Assembly (NCBI GenBank): GCA_013076295.1 | Contig: RQOL01000689.1 | Span: 87,659-151,658, forward strand | Reading direction: 5' to 3' | Length of the DNA: 64,000 nucleotides | DNA from: Sanderia malayensis | Taxonomy: Eukaryota > Cnidaria > Scyphozoa > Semaeostomeae > Pelagiidae | Shown here: positions 42,721-55,440 of the stretch, one piece after another | How the letters are laid out: every line of letters begins with the position of its first letter | Numbering within the stretch: position 1 is the stretch's first letter | The notes under the pieces: generated by a model | Databases searched by the model: none | Seen by the model: the letters and a program-made list of their open reading frames with translations, nothing else | What the model was told of the DNA's origin: nothing | Made by a program: the position numbers and the translations under genes

Positions 42721-43960
42721 TTGTAGTGTTTAACATGCATGGAAATTAGTTTTAGCGGTCAGCCTCATTTTCATCATCTAAGCCTCGTACTGATGGTACA
42801 GTAGATAAGATGCAAGATAAAAGTTTGTTTTGTTTTAGGGACGACAACAATTAGCCTGCTATTAGTTGAGTGCATGGATTGACACTTGGATGTGGTCTTT
42901 TGTCAACCTAATATAGGATAGGTATAAACAGTAAAGGACCATTGATGATGAATGTCCAGAATTTAAATTAATTTTGACTTACACTGATGACACTGATGCA
43001 TTGATTTTTGATAAAGCAATAAGTATGTAGCCTCCAATACTTGCATTGGTACAATGATGTACATCAGTAGATCTACAAAGTGAAAGAGACAAATTATATT
43101 CTATTTAATATGTTGGTTTATTACTATCAAGGCTAAAAAATAATTGGATTTGGATTTGGAGAATCTGTGGAGTTTAATTTTCCTTTGATGTTGATTTAAT
43201 GTATATCATTATGAAAAGAAATAAAGAAATTAATATTGATCAGTATGACATAACATTACAGTATGACATTACAGACAAAACAGATCATTTAATGCAATTG
43301 CCATGAAAAAGCTTTATTAAATTAAATGAAGTACAACGATTTCTACGGCTGGGATTGGTTTTACATTAGTTTCAATCATATAGAACATAAGGATAAGCAC
43401 GGGACACCGTGGATAACGAATGCAAAAGTACTTCATAATCATCATCAATGGGATGGGAATTGCATGGTGAAAGGAGTTTCATAGGAGTATTGGGCTTGGT
43501 TGGTAAGGCAAAGAAGGCAGCCACAAAGTGAAAAGAATCGTCAACGAAAAAATTATAACAAAATTAAAGCCACTGAAACATGTGGGTACAGCATTAAACA
43601 CTCTTTCCGAAATCATTAAATATAAAGAGCCATGAAACATAAGCGGAGTTGTCAATTTTGGCCTGAGGAAACTATATGTTTGAGTGAAATACAATTGGCC
43701 TAAGCAACTATATGGGAACTTGAATGGGGTGAAACTAAAAATAAATTCTACTTACTCCTGAGCTGCGGCAAAATGAATGTTTCTCTCAGCTTTACTTTCT
43801 CTTATTTCACCATCAAGTTCCATTGCAATCCAAGATTTGGGAAACGAATATTCGGACAGCACAACCACAACCAGCATGAGAAATTGCTACGTTGACGAAA
43901 CATAGCATAAATCAAAATCACACAACAAATTCTATTGTTATGCCGTCCCGTTTTGACGTA
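42721..43960 (-). other. Relic Helitron F 3' module
   Basis: This is a diverged third version of the 3' module. The part nearest the terminus has two GCCTC-type blocks like those at 29235-29265 of copy C. Further on, minus-strand reading gives HFVAAFFALPTKP (B has DFVAAFFVLQAKP) and ELDGEIRESKA (B has EFDTEMREDKA). No Rep or helicase sequence is found beyond it, so the element is truncated or rearranged. Confidence 0.45.
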
Positions 43961-46754
43961 ATTATTTGATTGAGCTGGATTGGCTTACAATCAACCCAAC
44001 CCAAGAGAACTCAACTCAAGTGAGTGAACAAAGAACATGTGGTGGCAAGGCAATGCGTCCTTCCTTTCATCTTTTCTGTTCTGTGGTGATGGTAAGTAGG
44101 TTTTCCAGATCGTATTATATCATTGCGATCTTTCAGGTTACATCTTTAAAATAATCTATAGTGTTTCTGTGAAGGTTTTGATTCATTTTTCTAGCGTATA
44201 AGACTTTAGCAAATATAGTATTTGACCACGAATCCCTTGAGAATAGGCCACATTTGAGAAAAACGGATGATACATTGTTCGCATTGGAAAATGAGATACG
44301 ATTCTGTGCTACTTACGTTTTATTACATGTATTATTCGTGAATTTTAGGTACTCTCTGTGCTACGTATGAGATTTGTGTGGTGCGATGTCAATGCAGGCA
44401 ATTTTTGACTGTTCTTCAGGTAAGTATATTGAATTATATGAGATCATTATGCATCCCAAAGGCCACATCTTGTTCATTTATAAAGACGGGTTTTTGAAAT
44501 ACATTTCTTGTAAATTTTTAGGGTTTGTGTCACAGCATGTCCAAGAAGAGTGTTGGTGATAAATATTTGTTGGCGGAATGCACCGTTTTTCAAAGGTAAT
44601 AGTCTTGTTATTATTTTTGCAATGTTATTATTATTAATTGTTATTCTAATTTATCGTTGTACAAAATTTAACAATTTAACAAAACAAACAAATAACAGGG
44701 AAAGAAAACGAACAAAAGACAAACATGAACACAATTACAGTTACAATTACTTTTTCTGAATGTTTGTGCCCCTTACCAAAACAAAATTTCTTTTGTGGGC
44801 ACATCTGCCCACATGCACCTCGTGTGCGCTTCTTCTTTATTTTTTTTTGTTGTTTTTTATATTTTTTGAATTTTTTTTTTCTATAATTTTTATTTTTATT
44901 TCTTCAGATTTCCTGTAGAGAAAAAGACATTGTTACAGAAGGAGTTGAAAGTAAGCAATATGTTATACACACAGATGAGATGGAAATATTGCATTGCAAC
45001 TTACGCTATTTCATCCTTTGTTAAATGCCCATCCAGGGTGCTAACAAAATGAAATTTGGTGCCTCTTTTAATGGCACTGAACTTCAAGGCACATTGCCTT
45101 TTTAGTGAGCCAATGTCAGTAAAATTGATTAGCTAGGATTAATATGAGAACAATATATTAAAAACAGTGACTCACATAGGATACATTTGTGTTTCCTTGT
45201 AAAGCAGTTTGATAATCTATGCATAACATTTGTTTAGATTTATCAATATATGGATTAAAGTATTTTTCAATGCTACCTTAGTTTCTTCTCCACAATAAAC
45301 CACTGTGGGTTCCTTTGGAACAGTGTTGGCAACTTCAGGCTCAACTGCTTCATCATCCTCTGTCTGAACTGTTTCAGCACCCTCAGGCATGGCAACTTCA
45401 TTTTCAGTATCCATGTTAAAACTATATATAAATATATTGTCATTGTCATTCAATGAAAGGTGAGTTAATAGGGTATCGGTCGTTTGAATTTGCCTATACA
45501 GTTCTGTTGATGTTACAATAGTATATACTTTTAATGTATTAATATGACACAGTTTTATTTTTTGCAGTTAATGAATAATAATTATCTTTCTTACAGTGAA
45601 GAGGAGAGACTAAAGGCAGGCAGAAAACGCAGAACTGAATACATGAACTTACGGTAGCAGTGGTGACAAAATTTATCTATTTCAAGTGAACCTGTTAAGG
45701 ATAAAATTGTTATTGTGATAATATCCACTGCAATAGCAATTGTGACATAAAATATAGCAGTTTGAGCTTTTTTAAAGCTGTTTAGTTATAAATAGCCTGT
45801 ATTTTCATGTGAAAGTAAAAGCAACGTTGAAAATACATGTACTTACGTAATTGTTGTTTTTCTTGTGGTGGGTTGAAAAAAATTTTTACGCACGCTATGT
45901 CCTCTATGACGCAAGAAAAATTTTAAATTTCGCGCCGCTATTGTTGTTGCTAGGACGCCGTAATTCCCGTGTATATCTGATGATAATAGTATTAGCTCCT
46001 GCAGGACATTACGTGGTGCTGCATTGATTTTATTGTGACTGTAGTTTTAAAGAGCAACAAAACTTGGAATTATGCGATAACTATTAGAATTACAAATTAC
46101 AATTGCGATGAGAATACACGTTTTTTTTATAAGGAACCTAGCTGAGGGCCTAGTTGTTTAAGTTTGTTATTTTGAGATCCTTTGACCACTTTGTACTTGT
46201 AAAAGGTCTTTAATTTTAAGTTTGGCATTTGGTGGACATAATTAGTAGAGACGCAAGAAAAGCATTCAAATTCATCGTTTTGCTGTGTGAAAGGATAAGA
46301 GGTTAACACATGAAGAAGCTTCAAATAATGTAAAAGTACTGAAAATCAATGGAACCGGCTTCTCAATTTTGAATAGTGCGGAAATATTAATATACTAAAA
46401 ATTAAAAGATGCCTTAGTGATTTGGTCTGTAGTAGTAAACGTTCCTTAAGTTTTCTACCTTATACATGTAGGTTCCTTATAGAAAAGCTTGTTACTTCAA
46501 GTTGCTATTATGTTGTAATTGTTCTGAGGATTCAATAAGTTTCTGTGCTTGCATGTTAATTGTATGGGAAAGCTCTTTATGATATAAGACACATTGTAAG
46601 ATGGTAGTACAGTTCATGTAATACAGTGTCTACATACTGAAAACATAAGCAAGTGTCAATGATATATACAATTAGAATGTTGTTGATAAAAAAAACAGAA
46701 ACAGTTTGTTAAGCACTTCCACAGTGAATGAATGAGGACACACCATACACTATG
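43961..46754. other. Interval between Helitrons F and D; possible exons only
   Basis: The interval is AT-rich. A T-rich tract at 44838-44907 precedes a possible plus-strand exon 44908-44951 (FPVEKKTLLQKELK before gtaagc). A minus-strand start-type exon lies at 45277-45414. Nothing links these into a gene, and no repeat with the rest of the window was seen. Confidence 0.35.
45277..45414 (-). CDS. Possible first coding exon of an unidentified gene
   Basis: The minus-strand frame MDTENEVAMPEGAETVQTED and onward, very acidic, ends GAAACTAAG|gtagca. The open frame and donor are the only evidence. The product is not recognised and the next exon was not found. Confidence 0.25.
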
Positions 46755-48709
46755 AGGTTCTGGTTAAAAGATATCTACAATGGGAAACTTATCATGCAAG
46801 ACTCTCAATATTCAAGTAAGATAACAAAGACATATTTATGCACATATAGATGATTAAAATGCATTAATAATGTTTGCTTGTGTGGTAAGAGCTATGTTAG
46901 CTTGTTTTGTCCAATGTAATGGAGGATTCTATCAGTGATTGATACAATGTATGCTTCCCACTAAATTTGAAAATGTTGTGCTCTAATGGTTGTGAAATCA
47001 TTGCCGCCTATGCCTGGCACACTGAGCTTACGACAACACATCTACCTGATAAGGAACATCATTAAGTGACAATGAGGAAGAATTAAGTACCTACAGGTTT
47101 AGAATACTGTAAGTGATTCGTTAAGAAAACATTTAGTGGTAGTCAATGTAGAAATATTATTTAGCATTTATTTATTCAGTCTGCTTTTCAAGCAAGGTGC
47201 ATTAATTGTTCATATGGAACAGAGAGCATCATACCTTGAATATTATACCTGACTTGGGAAATAATTTGAAGAGAACATTTTGAACCATTGATTTAATTTT
47301 CCATTGCCTTTGACTAAATGAATCTGTACAAAAAATAGGAAAAGAGCATTAATGAGTGTATTCGACAAAACAGTTATGCAATGCACGTGCAATGAGGAAG
47401 GTGGTAAGTAAATAAAGTGTGGAATTTTCCCAGGGCTTGAACTTGACTTTCACTGGTTTCCTTCATGTACACATTACAACAATTAAACATCTTGGATAAA
47501 CAGAAATGAAAGCAGGTTCATGTTGGGATATCAATGAGCTTTGCTCGTAAAACAAAGAAGGAAGCCACAAAGTCAATAAATTGGTTAGGAACTATATTCA
47601 CGAAAACAAAAGCCCCAGGAAGATTTCGATATAGCAATGCACATTTCATTGGAGAATTTCCAGAATTCTGGCCTAACAAACTACTATATGTAAACCGTGA
47701 GTAAAGTAGAAATGGCCTAAGCTAAGCAATTTCCACTCAACATATCAAATGGAAAGGGATAAAAATGTCCTCTCCTCATTCACAGCAGCCTAGTTGTCTC
47801 CCTTAAGTCAATAGGGGTATCTCCTCTACCTGAGCTTCATTTTCTCTCATTTCAGTATCAAATTCCCTTATATCTAAATATCCATTGTTTGATTGTCCAA
47901 AATGAAAATTAACCTGACTTACCTTTGGTGAAGAGCAAGGTAGTTGTTTCCTTTGAGCCAGGAAGCCTTTATGAGGTATAATTTCATTGAGTTCAGCAAC
48001 TAAATCCGACTCGATGCCATTTGTTGGCAGGCAGAAACTTTGTCCCGACAGGCAACAATAGTGCGATGATGAGACATAACATAGATGAAAATCATACATA
48101 GACAGCACAAAGGCGTTTGAAATGGGAGACAGAAGTCTCGCCTCGTTTCAATGATCTTAGCAGAAATGCATCTATATAAAAACGAAGTCGATAAATTTTG
48201 TTATGATGTTATTGAATGGAGATTTATATGGGACAAATACACAAATATATGAATATTGAAACTCTAACGATTTATCTGCTGGCAATCTTCTATTGAAAAC
48301 GTAAATCGCTAATTTAAAAACCTTATTATTAATGCGGAAGATCTGAAAGATATACAATACAGTACAAAAAACATGTTTTGAAAGGACGTGGATAGATATT
48401 TGTATTGTATGCGAAGTACGAATGCGAAGGGTTGAGTCATGATATAGTCTACTATTAAAATTGGTGAATGGTCAATATCCATAAAAATTGATACATACAA
48501 TCCGTAGTTCAGGTTGCAAAATTGATTGGTTAAGCGACGTCTTTAGCAAAATGACAGTACCTCAATTTGGATTCTTCAATAGCACTTCACTCTTCAGCAA
48601 GCATACATCTCTGCCACGGCGTGAATGTATTCTTTCAATAACCGCGTTCGTTTGTTTTGAGGATTACGTTTGTACATAGTAAAAAAAAAGAATAAGATTG
48701 CCGGTTACA
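46755..48709 (-). other. Helitron D 3' module
   Basis: The module is the reverse-complement partner of 25655-27670. Similarity ends at 46755-46760, the same place as in B (CCTCATAGT), so this may be the original end of homologous DNA or a shared truncation. It contains the small conserved frame 47803-48108. Confidence 0.5.
47803..48108 (-). CDS. Hypothetical 101-residue frame, Helitron D copy
   Basis: It is the counterpart of 26262-26561, with SFCLPTNGIESDLVAELNE, LPCSSPKV and EFDTEMRENEA. Differences include small in-frame changes, and the frame stays open in both, which hints at past selection. The function is unknown. Confidence 0.4.
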   Translation of the reverse strand: MLSMYDFHLCYVSSSHYCCLSGQSFCLPTNGIESDLVAELNEIIPHKGFLAQRKQLPCSSPKVSQVNFHFGQSNNGYLDIREFDTEMRENEAQVEEIPLLT

Positions 48710-48776
48710 TTAGTTAAAAGCTCGAACACCAGCGTCAAGGAGTAACCTTTGTTCGAGTTTTCCTTGTTGGTGAAAA
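48710..48776 (-). pseudogene. Helitron D last coding exon, acceptor lost
   Basis: HQQGKLEQRLLLDAGVRAFN then TAA, in phase with exon 8. The preceding acceptor reads attgcac instead of attgcag. Confidence 0.6.
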
Positions 48777-49288
48777 GTGCAATTGAAATTGGGAAGTATA
48801 TAATAGTAAACACTAAAGGGGCAACTATAGATTTTAGATCAAGTTTTCATGTATTAAAAGGAGAGGGGGAGATGTTATTGATAGTGCGATGTTTTTAAAA
48901 AGTAACTATCCTTAAGGGACAACTTGCAGTTTTCACAGAGTAAGGAAATCCACTTTCCATAGGCAATATCGGAGAAAATGGCAACGCATAACTCTTAATA
49001 AATCGGGGCGCTACGCAGGATTCAGGACTGTGCCGACTGCTGTGTGTGGTGCAGTCCACCCTGGACATGTGGAGGGTGTAATGTCCAGTTGGTCTCCGCA
49101 GATCCAGTGTTATCTAGAATGAGTGCATTCTAGAAAGGTGCCAGTAACGGCTGTACATCACACTTATGTGCGACGTGATCTGCGTTGACACACAATACCC
49201 GTACCCTTGAATGTGTGTATGTGCGTTTTGGTAGGCAGCCCTCTGTAGAGCAACTGTGCAGATGGTCGCTCTAGGATGAAGCCTTTAC

Positions 49289-49707
49289 AGGACTTCTTGG
49301 AAAACAATGTTTCTTTGTTTTCCTGTGTGTTTCCTCTGGGAGGAATACTTTGAGCCCGTTAAATGATGTTGCTCTTGACATGGCCACATATAACTGACCA
49401 TGTGTGGAACACGGGCTCAGGTAAGTACAAACCAAACATACCTCCAGGGATTGCCCCTGTGCCTTGTTGATTGTCAAGCAGTATGCAAGTCTGACTGGAA
49501 ACTGTCGGCGTTTCATTTTGAACGGCATTCCGTGTTCCTGAGTGGAGACTGTGATCTTGGGAATCATGACCCGTTGTCCTCTGTGCTCCTTGGTAATGAT
49601 CTCTGCTGTGATCACGTGACGTCGGAGATGCCGAACTATGAGTCTTGTTCCGTTGCAAAGACCTTTCTTTGGATTGAGATTCCGCGAAGAATGATCGTTG
49701 CACCAAC
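49289..49707 (-). pseudogene. Helitron D exon: helicase C-terminal motifs
   Basis: [13 protein letters not shown] and [13 protein letters not shown] are present but in different frames, because extra bases lie near 49407 and 49445. The donor CCT|gtaaag is kept. Confidence 0.82.
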
Positions 49708-49813
49708 CTAATGCAATGAATATTATTGTGATTAATGACGGCTTTTTTATGGTGCACTACCTTTGCACATAATAATTTAATGTTAATAGGATGAAAGATT
49801 GTACTCTTCCTAC

Positions 49814-50841
49814 CTTGAGTTTAAGTCTGTGCAACGGCATTCCATTCGGAGTGAGTTGGTTGAGAAATTCAATGGGGTAGGCCTCTTCCTCATCTGGATC
49901 GTCTGTGACAACACTGTCTGTGCTGTAATAAGTTCTTTCGGCTGTTTGAAGTCTGTCCAGAATTAAGTCGTTCTTGATGTGATAAGTCATTCTTCGGAGT
50001 CAGACAACAGCGTTCAGACATTGTTACAGGATCCATCATTAGGTGTGAATCTGGTGTGTTCGGCCTGGGAAAAATGAAGTTCAGCATGTCTTCTTTAGAC
50101 GAAGTGCATATCTGTTGTGGCAGAATTACGTTGTCCAGTGCATCGTGTGCTTCTTGCTTGTTGCCAAGTCTGAGAAGCCATTCTGAGAATTCACGGTATG
50201 AATCATCTTGAACGGCTCTCATGTTGGTGTGTAAACGATGCTGCTGAAACTTTGTCCATAGATCAATGATCTGGTGTGATTTTAGAGTCTCTGCTACAAT
50301 TCTTTCCCTTCCTGCTTTCGTGACGACAGGTAGAACTTGTCTGAAGTCACCACCAAGTAGCATGAACTTGCCACCAAATGGTCTGTCGACATGTGTAATG
50401 TCTCGAAGCAGTCGGTCGACTGCTTGTAATGCAAGTGCGGGAATCATGGAAGCTTCATCCCATATGAATAGAGTAGTTTCGCGCAATACCTGTGCTCTCC
50501 TGCTCTGTCTCTTGACATTACACGTTGATTCAGCTTGAAGTGGTATAGGAATTTGAAAGGTAGAATGTGAAGTTCTACCATTTATGAGCAGTGTTGCAGC
50601 AATTCCTGACCACGCCATGCACTGAACTTTATGTCCATTGGCTTGCAGATTGTGAACCAACGTGTTGTAAAGGAAAGTTTTCCCGGTTCCAGCCGGCCGT
50701 CAACAAAGTGACAGTTCTGTTCGGATTGCGCGTTGATAGCATCAGTGATTCCCGTGTATATGGCTCGCTGTTCAGGGTTCAATGCGGCCAGCATTCGTTC
50801 TCCTTCCTCTCTGGCATTGCCAACATCCATGTCATCTTCCT
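49814..50841 (-). pseudogene. Helitron D exon: helicase core, empty site for Y3
   Basis: Walker A is frameshifted by one missing base near 50698. Downstream TLFIWDEASMIP and GGDFRQVLPVV are open to 49890. The sequence ATGACT|TATCA at 49984/49985 is the uninterrupted equivalent of the Y3 insertion site in copy B. A second frameshift follows near 49975. Confidence 0.88.
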
Positions 50842-50995
50842 CTGTAATAATGAGTGAAATATTTGCAATAAAATTGGAAAGAAAGCTAGGAGAATCATCG
50901 TGCAAAATGCGTAAATGCCCTTGTCTGCACGATCTTAGGATACATTATTATATTCTTACTAATACAGTACATATTTGAAAATAACACATTAGTAC

Positions 50996-52251
50996 CTCGT
51001 TCAGGAATGACATAGTCGGCTGGAAGTTGAGGAAGGTCAGCATAATTAGTGATCGATTGACCATGTACTTTCAAATTTTCGTCAATGTCATGTAGACATT
51101 GATACATGTGTCGGTCTTCAAAAGCTATGGCCATATCTGGATGATTGACTTGATCACGTCGTACAAAGTCTTCACTTAATGCTTCTTTGAACATGTTGAA
51201 GAGTGCTGCGATATCAGAAGGTGTTTGAAAAAGGAGTAATGTTGCAAACAACTGTCTCAGTTGTACTGGCATGTTGAAAATGACTGCCTCCTCCAAACAG
51301 CGTATGATTTCAGCATCATCTTCCAACAGACCTAGAGCTAAAGCAGCGTCTTTGAAGGAATTGCATAGGTTTCCTTCTATCGTACGAAGATCTTCAAACG
51401 ACGTGGCACCTCGTTTATGGAGAAGCAATAGTCTCAGTGCGAACTTTGCTCACATGGTCGTGGGTGAACTTGATATATTCTGCCTATGACAGGCAGTGTT
51501 CTCCGCTGTCTTGCTTTCCATGTTTTGGTGCGCTCGTTGAAAACATAGTGTTCAGGAATCTCGTGATAGAGATATTGGCGTGCAGCCGGGTCTTGTGCAT
51601 TCAATTCAAACCAAGACGTCAGTGTGGTTTTTTCATTGATGTTTTGTAATTGTTCGACCCTTCCATTATCCTGAAAGTATACGGTCTGCTGATCAGGTAA
51701 TGAACATGCAGACGTTTTATAGTGTGACTTTTCTCGTGCATGGAAAATTGGAATATTCTGTGAACAGCTTCGTGTGGTCCAATATACCGAGCGTTGATGT
51801 ATTGGCGTACTTCATCGTGCTCAATATCTTGAGGTACTTGTTGCTGCTGTCCTTCGAGAATTTCCACGTGTGCCATATCTTGTCCTTTATGAATATATTT
51901 GAAAATATATTTCACGGACTTCACAGTGCTACATATTTCGAGATTAATGTGACACTGATACTTGAGTAGAAGATGGCGATTATGTGGCACAACCCATGTA
52001 TCATCTAGAAGTCGATCTTCCAGATTGACTGGGTGACGACAGCGTCGTCTGTAGAGTGGATAACCATTCGCATTAAGTTGTGTTTCGGCAGTGCGATCTT
52101 TCGGAAATCGTTTCTTGCATTTGTTATTCTCCATGCAAACACATCCGGGGTTTATATCACCGCATGGTCCATGTGTCATGTGCTTCAGTACTAACTTGTG
52201 ATATCTTGCATCCTGTGGGTCCGGAATTTCAGCTGATATGAGTCGATCTAC
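50996..52251 (-). pseudogene. Helitron D exon: Rep tyrosines and linker
   Basis: HGPCGDINPGCVCMENNKC, KKRFPKD and KYIFKYIHKGQDMA are present. Single bases are lost near 51699 and 51446. The linker (LLLHKRGATSFEDLRTIEGN onward) is complete here. It ends GAACGAG|gtacta. Confidence 0.88.
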
Positions 52252-52378
52252 CTGTAGGTTTCGAGGAAAAATATCACATGTAAGTTCTACACATCAAAAT
52301 GCATTGTGTTTTTACTAAGCAATACAACTGATGATTATATATCGTACTCTATATATAAATTATTGTTGTAGATGTTAC

Positions 52379-53559
52379 CTCTTCGGTGTTCGCGGTCTAT
52401 CAGCCTCAGACAGGAACAGAATCATGTGAGCGTGTGGTAGTCCTCTCTTCTGAAATTCGATGACATATACATGTGCAATAGTGTGTCCCAGAATGTGCTT
52501 GTGAAGGATATCTTCCAGTAGTTCTTGTAGTTTGAGTTGAAATACTCGTGTGACGATGTCAGGCCGGTCATTTGCCTTCTGGTGTGGTAGAATGTTCTCT
52601 GAAATCTCCTTCCATCTGGGATTGGCCGTCATGGTTAGGAAGATGTCAGGCTTGCCATACTTTCTGACGATAGTCATTGCATCTTGAAAGTTCTGGTACA
52701 TATTTCGTTGACTGCCTGAAAAAGATGAGGGAAGTATCACAACACGACCGACATCAATATGAAGGGGTTCGTTGGGATTGTTTGCCCTGGCCATTTGATT
52801 TTCGATTTCAGCCCTTCTGTTCAGGTGATCCATCAGGCCTCGATAACTGTCAGCACGTAATTGCCGTTGATTGTGCAAAATCCAGTTGAGCTTGTTTCCT
52901 TCTATTTTGGTGTATGCGTCCACTAAATATTGTTGAAAGAGAAGTGTTGCCCTGTGGATGGTAGACAGTTGATTTCTGACTTGTATTCGGTACGAATAAT
53001 ATTCGGCGATTGTGAGTCTAATACGGTGGTTACGATCAGCATTTTGCTGGCCTTGTCCTTCACGTGTAGGTAGACGTTGAAGGTCCAAGCTGTATCCACG
53101 ATCACCCTGAAAGAACAACAATGGATAGGTTAGAGGATCCGCAACAGGAGCTAAGGCATTAATCTTCATAAGATTACCACGCCTTGTTCGAACTTGAAGC
53201 TCTCTATTCTCGGGATTAGGAGCACCGCCATTGCGTGTAGTGTAGACTGCTGCAATTTCTCTGGCAGTAGGATTGTCATATCTTCGATCTTGTTCTGGGC
53301 GACCGGTAATAATCATCTTGAACGTGGGAATAGGCTGATCATTGGCAATGGCTTGCTGCCTTTGCTCTTCCAGTACTTCTCCCATTGTTTTAAAATGTTG
53401 AGCAAACCGATTTACTGCCATCAATTCGTTTTGCAGCAGCGCCACCATGTCTAAGTCCAAGTTTTGTTCTCTGGCTGTGTTCTGACGTTCTTGCAGTGCT
53501 GTTGGGTGTCCATAATATATAATTCTGCATATTTTCTGGACCTGTCGTTTCAGTTACCC
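52379..53559 (-). pseudogene. Helitron D exon: Helitron-like N and HUH motif
   Basis: Open from 53460 to the donor CCGAAGAG|gtaaca. It has LTYPLLFFQGDRGYSLD, FQQYLVDAYTKIEGNKL, GRVVILPSSFSGSQRNM and EFQKRGLPHAHMILF. One base is lost near 53500 in the DTQ-ALQER segment. Confidence 0.88.
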
Positions 53560-53821
53560 CTGTTGAATGCAAGGAAACATTAAAATTGTACTTCGTTATA
53601 TCAACTGTAATTTTCAATGCAGTGCTTTGTTATGAAAGCATCATAAAGCGCCTTGATTTTCGATTGGACAACTCTTCATATTCAGGCAAGCATAGAGAGC
53701 TTATCCATTGCATGTTGGGTCGGAAAGAATTGAGTGTTCTGTCAACATCCGTTTCATCATGTGAAGCTATTATATGAAAATGTAGCATATATAAGAGATA
53801 AGAGACGGACATTATATTTAC

Positions 53822-55440
53822 CTGTCATATGGTATGCACTTCCATGTATGGTGATGACTGGTGGTCCTGCATTAGCGTGTCTTACAACATTAGCTGTCCA
53901 GGATGCCATCGCCATTAGTGAATTGTATCTACGGAAATTTTTGAGAAAATATTTAGATTCATCAGTAGTTCCAGTGTATAAATGCATCACATTTGCCGGG
54001 GGTGGTTGAATGGGATCGAGAGTTATTAATCCTCCCAAGCAACATTTGTTGTATTGCCTTCTTGAGTTGAGTTCCTCTCGGAAGTATTTTGCTTCACAGT
54101 GAATACATGTCCTCGTCATTTTCCCAAGATGATGAGGCATTGGGGAGAATTGAGGAATTTCAACAATAGGTTGATTTACTTCCCTTGCTTGTTGTTCGAT
54201 GGGTTGAGGGACATCATCTTGGTGTTGTGGTGGGATTTCTGCATTTCAACTTCTTGTGGTTGTACCGCTATTTCATTCTCTTCATTGTCATTTTGAACGT
54301 TGGCTTGCAATTGCATAGCAGCAGGCAATACTTGTGGATCCTGAAATTCAATGTAATCTAGTTAATATAATTCAGTCATGTGTTTTGAAATGCATAAAAC
54401 TGAAACTTGTGAAGATATGTCTATTTAGAGAGCAAAATAATTTCCTGACATGGTGCTATGAGAATGACTGGTGTATTTAAGCCAATTGTGATGGTAGTCT
54501 GTTTTACCTGATTATCATGTGGAATGGGAATGTGTTGTTCCACGTTGATTTCATCAGGTTGTGCCGGCCTTTCAATTTCATTTTTCATTTTCAATATGTG
54601 TTTCGGGTTGCATCTGCATTGGCCGTATCTGTTGATAATGAAAATTAAATGAAATTAGTTACATGAATTAATTAGTTATTGGAAATTTAAACGTCATTGC
54701 TGTGTGATTATGTAAATTGATAAAAATTCATATGAAAACGTATGATACATGTGTAAAATAGGGCAATTTACATGAGGCATTTGGGTTATGGAAAATGGAA
54801 TTGCCTAACTGTAGTTAGGTTGTGTAAGAATTTTAATTTACCTCATTCTCATTTTGAGCTTGATTTACATTAAGCATCTCCACATCTGCCGTTTGTATTG
54901 CTGCTTGACCTTCATGATTACGATTCAGAAGGGGTGGTTGCAACTGCATAACCATCGGCGGTACCTGCAGATGGAAAAATATTGATAATTTGGTTGATAT
55001 AATAACTGGTTTAATTTTGATATTTTTTAATTACAAAAAGCTGTATAATATAGAGTTATCTTTTTTGAAAAGATTAGCAGAAATTATTGAGTTGTGTACC
55101 TGAAGTTGAGGGGCCAGTGCTGCAGGATATTGTAAGCCATTGTTTATTGGTTGTGGAACTGCTATAAGTCCGTAGTGGGGAAGCATCGCAGGTAGTTGCC
55201 ATGGCACATATAATGCCTGCATTTGTGGATAATGAAGTGGGAGTGGTTGATATTCTGGGGCTGGTTGCTGAGGGTATTCTTGCTGCAACTGGTGAAGATC
55301 ATTCACTGCTTCCTGTACCATATTATCAGGTGGCAAATCAGCAGGATGAGGCTGTTGGTTATTCTCAGACGACGGCGGCGAGCTGCATTTGATTACGACG
55401 ACTGGTGCCGGTAATGCCCTTTTTGGCTTTTTTTTGGCAT
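53822..55440 (-). pseudogene. Helitron D N-terminal exons 1-4
   Basis: Exon 1 starts MPKKAKKGITGTSRRN if one A is dropped from the run at about 55430. It continues as a Q/P-rich segment with NDLHQLQQEYPQQPAPEYQP, matching copy C. Exons 2 and 3 are short and Q/N-rich (PPMVMQLQPP; IRPMQMQPET). Exon 4 carries RTCIHCEAKYF and NKCCLGG and ends CATATGACAG|gtaaat. Copy C has this whole part in one exon with heptads. Confidence 0.75.

Larger units (their letters stand above)
48710..55440 (-). pseudogene. Helitron D Rep-helicase gene, uninterrupted but frameshifted
   Basis: Exons (minus) are 55440-55100, 54964-54842, 54628-54508, 54340-53822, 53559-52379, 52251-50996, 50841-49814, 49707-49289 and 48776-48710. 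This is the only copy with the complete four-exon N-terminus of the B/D subfamily. Motifs are the Cys motif (about 54100), HUH GLPHAHMILF (about 52430), KYIFKYIHKG (about 51900), the helicase (50841-49814) and LYVAMSRA (about 49380). Single-base indels sit near 55430, 53500, 51699, 51446, 50698 and 49407, mostly in short runs. The last exon has lost its acceptor (AC for AG). It is probably dead, but some indels may be assembly errors. Confidence 0.9.
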
